A stretch of 15,993 nucleotides of DNA, from the NCBI GenBank assembly GCA_021790715.1, contig JAJYGK010000075.1:1-15993 (forward strand). Direction: 5' to 3'. The position numbers and the translations under genes are program-made. The DNA comes from Chloroflexota bacterium. GTDB taxonomy: Bacteria; Chloroflexota; Limnocylindria; Limnocylindrales; CSP1-4. Below the pieces are notes generated by a model that ran no database searches, was not told the origin of the DNA, and saw nothing but the letters and a program-made list of their open reading frames with translations. This document shows, one piece after another, positions 14,296-15,993 of this stretch (within the stretch, counting starts at the first letter, position 1; every line of letters begins with the position of its first letter).

Positions 14296-14318
14296 GCAGA
14301 GGGCCCCGGCCGCTCCCG

Positions 14319-15236
14319 TTACGGCATCGTGCAAAACGTCCACAGGAACGTGCGGATCGCAGATCCCAGGCCCGTCAGGAACGCCGCGGCGAGCCAGGCG
14401 GCGACGAGCACGACGGTCGCCGAGAGGAGGGCCACGGGCGCCGGCGGGACCTGCGACATCGTCGCCGTGTACGCGTCCCGGGCCCACGGCCACGTGATCC
14501 CGATCAGCGCCAGGCCGGGGAGAAGCGACGCGCCCGTCACGAGCCATGCCGCCGCCCAGGTCGCCGCGATCCGCAACGGGACGGGGAGCCGGCGCCGGCC
14601 GATCCCGGTCGTGCGGGGGACGGCTCGCCGCAGGACGACGCGGGACAGCAGCGCATTCAGGAGGTCGGTGACCACGAGGCAGATCCCGAGCGCCACGACC
14701 TCGGGCCACGCGCCCTGCACGACGCGCACGACGTAGGGGATCGCGGTCGAGGACGGGAGGAGGTATTCCTGGCGGCCGACCGCGATGAGACGGTCGGCGG
14801 CCACGATCGCGGCTGCGAGCGTCGGGACCAGCGCGACGATCTCGACGCCGACGAGCCGTCCGACCAGGCCCGCGATGCCGGTGTGCGCGAGCGATGCCCG
14901 ACCGCCGGTGAGCGCCGACGAATCCCCCTCCGGGGGCGACGCGCGACCGATCGTGCGCTCGTACGCCAGCGCGTCCGCCACCGCGCCGAGGACGAGGGCC
15001 GCCACCACGGCCAGCAGTGCCACGGCGGCGACGGCGACCAGCTCCGGCACGAGGCTCGACGAGATCCCGCTCGTCGTGACCGAGACGGGCGGGATCAGCA
15101 GCGTCACGCCGACCGGCGTGGGGAGCGACAGGATCGGCAGCGCGAGGATCAGGACGCCACCCCGGGCGAGGAACCCGGCCGCGCCCGCGATCCACGCGCC
15201 CGGCGAGGTGACGGTCTCCCGGAGCATGCCCTTCAC
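14319..15236 (-). CDS. Hypothetical six-helix membrane protein
   Basis: I do not recognise a family. The 305-aa product is strongly hydrophobic, with about six membrane segments near residues 14-36, 62-90, 125-150, 165-198, 223-248 and 268-295. A polar loop rich in Ser/Glu/Gly (about 93-118) separates segments two and three, and a basic loop GIGRRRLPVP (211-220) precedes segment five. No signal peptide, catalytic motif, ATP-binding motif or transporter signature is evident. GTG 15236 is chosen because GTGA overlaps the TGA of the upstream gene, the same coupling as in the zinc-ribbon/CPBP pair; an ATG three codons later (15227) is possible. The longer open frame upstream is Arg-rich and lies within the neighbouring gene. 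It is probably made with the 179-aa upstream protein and may act with it. It could be a Yip1/DUF-type permease-like protein, but I cannot support that. Confidence 0.75.
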   Translation of the reverse strand: MKGMLRETVTSPGAWIAGAAGFLARGGVLILALPILSLPTPVGVTLLIPPVSVTTSGISSSLVPELVAVAAVALLAVVAALVLGAVADALAYERTIGRASPPEGDSSALTGGRASLAHTGIAGLVGRLVGVEIVALVPTLAAAIVAADRLIAVGRQEYLLPSSTAIPYVVRVVQGAWPEVVALGICLVVTDLLNALLSRVVLRRAVPRTTGIGRRRLPVPLRIAATWAAAWLVTGASLLPGLALIGITWPWARDAYTATMSQVPPAPVALLSATVVLVAAWLAAAFLTGLGSAIRTFLWTFCTMP

Positions 15237-15772
15237 GAGGGGCTGCCGGCGGCCAGCAGCGAGCGCCGGAAGGCCCGCAGGGCGGCCTGCGCGAGCTCCG
15301 TCGGGCGCATCGTCGCGGCGCGCATCGGCTCCCAGCGGATCGCCATGCGAAGCACGAGCGGCTGCCGCCAGGGCCGTCCCTCGTCGGCGGAGGCGGGGAG
15401 CGCGAGGCGGATCTGCTGGCGTCCGCCCTCCTCGAGGATCAGACCCGAGAGCGCACCGGCGAGCGCCGGGCCCATCACGAACAGCGGCGGCACCGGGGGC
15501 GGTCCCGATCGGGGCGCGAACTCCTCGGCCTCCATCACGCCCGCATCGTCGTGCGCGAAGAGGACCGCGAGCCACCACCCGTCGTCGGTCGTCGACGGTC
15601 TCGTCATGCCGACGCGCGCGACCGCGGGCGTCTGCCCGGGCACTGCCGGGAGCGCGATCTCCTCTTCCTTCAGGAACGACGGGCCGGGAACCGGCGGGCG
15701 AGTGCGCACGATCCCGAGGATATCGTCAGGGCGCGGAAGGGGGCGGCTCCGAAGGCTCGGCACGTTCGCCAT
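15233..15772 (-). CDS. Hypothetical soluble protein, 179 aa
   Basis: I do not recognise this protein. It has no signal peptide or membrane helix. The N-terminal 35 residues are Pro/Arg-rich, followed by an acidic patch KEEEIALP (35-42). The middle has alternating beta-like strands, DDGWWLAVLFAHDD (63-76) and PPLFVMGPALAGALSGLIL (94-112), and the end is a helical, basic stretch, AQAALRAFRRSLLAAG (161-176). ATG 15772 has GAGGG (15778-15782) 5 nt upstream. It overlaps the end of the upstream gene by 47 nt in another frame, which is long, and a GTG at 15709 would avoid the overlap but has a poorer ribosome site. The stop overlaps the GTG of the membrane protein gene, so the two are likely coupled. 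Function unknown. Confidence 0.7.
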   Translation of the reverse strand: MANVPSLRSRPLPRPDDILGIVRTRPPVPGPSFLKEEEIALPAVPGQTPAVARVGMTRPSTTDDGWWLAVLFAHDDAGVMEAEEFAPRSGPPPVPPLFVMGPALAGALSGLILEEGGRQQIRLALPASADEGRPWRQPLVLRMAIRWEPMRAATMRPTELAQAALRAFRRSLLAAGSPS

Positions 15773-15993
15773 CGACGCCCTCTTCGACCGAACCGCCGAC
15801 GCCGGTCGCGTCCGCGACGGCTGCCGGCCGCTTCGCCTCGAGCTCCAGCTGCAGCATCAGCCTCCGGATCGACGCGTCCGGCGGTTCGAGTGCCGGACGC
15901 GTCCCCGGCCTGGCGATGCCGTCGGCGACGGGCGCCGCGACGAGGGCCAGGATCTCCGGATCGACCGTCCGGACGGCGCGGCGGACATCGACC
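15726..15993 (-). CDS. Hypothetical protein, C-terminal fragment
   Basis: The gene enters from the right edge and only its last 88 residues are seen. They begin with VDVRRAVRTVDPEILALVAA (1-20) and include a helical segment SIRRLMLQLELEAKRPAAVA (41-60). The tail is acidic and Pro-rich (EPSEPPPSAP) and probably disordered. The coding frame is supported by steady GC in third positions and by the stop lying inside the N-terminus of the next gene, as in a tight operon. No family is recognisable from this piece. Confidence 0.55.
   Translation of the reverse strand, partial: VDVRRAVRTVDPEILALVAAPVADGIARPGTRPALEPPDASIRRLMLQLELEAKRPAAVADATGVGGSVEEGVDGERAEPSEPPPSAP

Noticed and set aside
15237..15578. 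N-terminal extension of the six-helix membrane protein frame
   Set aside because: It lies inside the 179-aa gene, is Arg/Ala/Pro-rich and not hydrophobic, and the GTG at 15236 gives a coupled start.
1..15993. Defence island, prophage or insertion sequence
   Set aside because: No transposase, integrase, terminal repeats, nuclease/helicase sets or composition break are visible. The CPBP family is sometimes called Abi, but that name alone does not support a phage-defence role.

Overview
The window is very GC-rich bacterial DNA with tightly packed genes on both strands. I recognise no tRNA, rRNA, CRISPR array, transposase or phage gene, so it reads as ordinary chromosome. The gene mix is radC-mreB-mreC, long secreted proteins with FlgD-type Ig repeats, a polyprenol-phosphate-mannose-synthase-like glycosyltransferase beside a GT-B-type glycosyltransferase, TANNNT -10 boxes, and GTG starts in 4-nt overlaps. 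This fits a high-GC Chloroflexota lineage (Limnocylindria/Ellin6529-like) best. A high-GC actinobacterium cannot be excluded without a search.

Layout. (a) 1-1162, minus strand: a GT2 polyprenol-monophosphomannose-synthase-like enzyme, whose stop overlaps the start of a second glycosyltransferase cut by the left edge. (b) 1202-6884, minus strand: two large secreted proteins in tandem. The upstream one (5022-6884) carries a gingipain/caspase-like His/Cys domain followed by FlgD-like Ig repeats. The downstream one (1202-4933) carries a GH18 hydrolase domain, an Ig/Fn3-like domain, an SH3b domain and about four FlgD-like repeats. Both end in what looks like the same C-terminal domain. (c) 7120-9490, plus strand: an SDR oxidoreductase without the YxxxK catalytic pair, then a UDP-glucose-6-dehydrogenase-like enzyme with an altered active-site loop. 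A 235-bp TA-free divergent region holding a palindrome separates (b) from (c). (d) 9500-12367, minus strand: the cell-shape block radC, mreB, mreC, converging on the UDP-glucose dehydrogenase gene, with no mreD after mreC. (e) 12619-14246, minus strand: a double-zinc-ribbon membrane protein translationally coupled (GTGA) to a CPBP intramembrane metalloprotease. (f) 14319-15993, minus strand: an operon of three unrecognised genes. These are a C-terminal fragment at the right edge, a soluble 179-aa protein and a coupled six-helix membrane protein.

Together the window is weighted towards the cell envelope: sugar-nucleotide and polyprenol-sugar chemistry, wall-shape proteins, a possible wall glycosidase and an exported protease-like protein. 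The least conventional part is region (b). There a GH18 protein and a C25/caspase-like protein sit side by side and share their repeat and C-terminal modules. The two dehydrogenases with changed catalytic residues come next. Assignments rest on motif reading only; no database search was possible.
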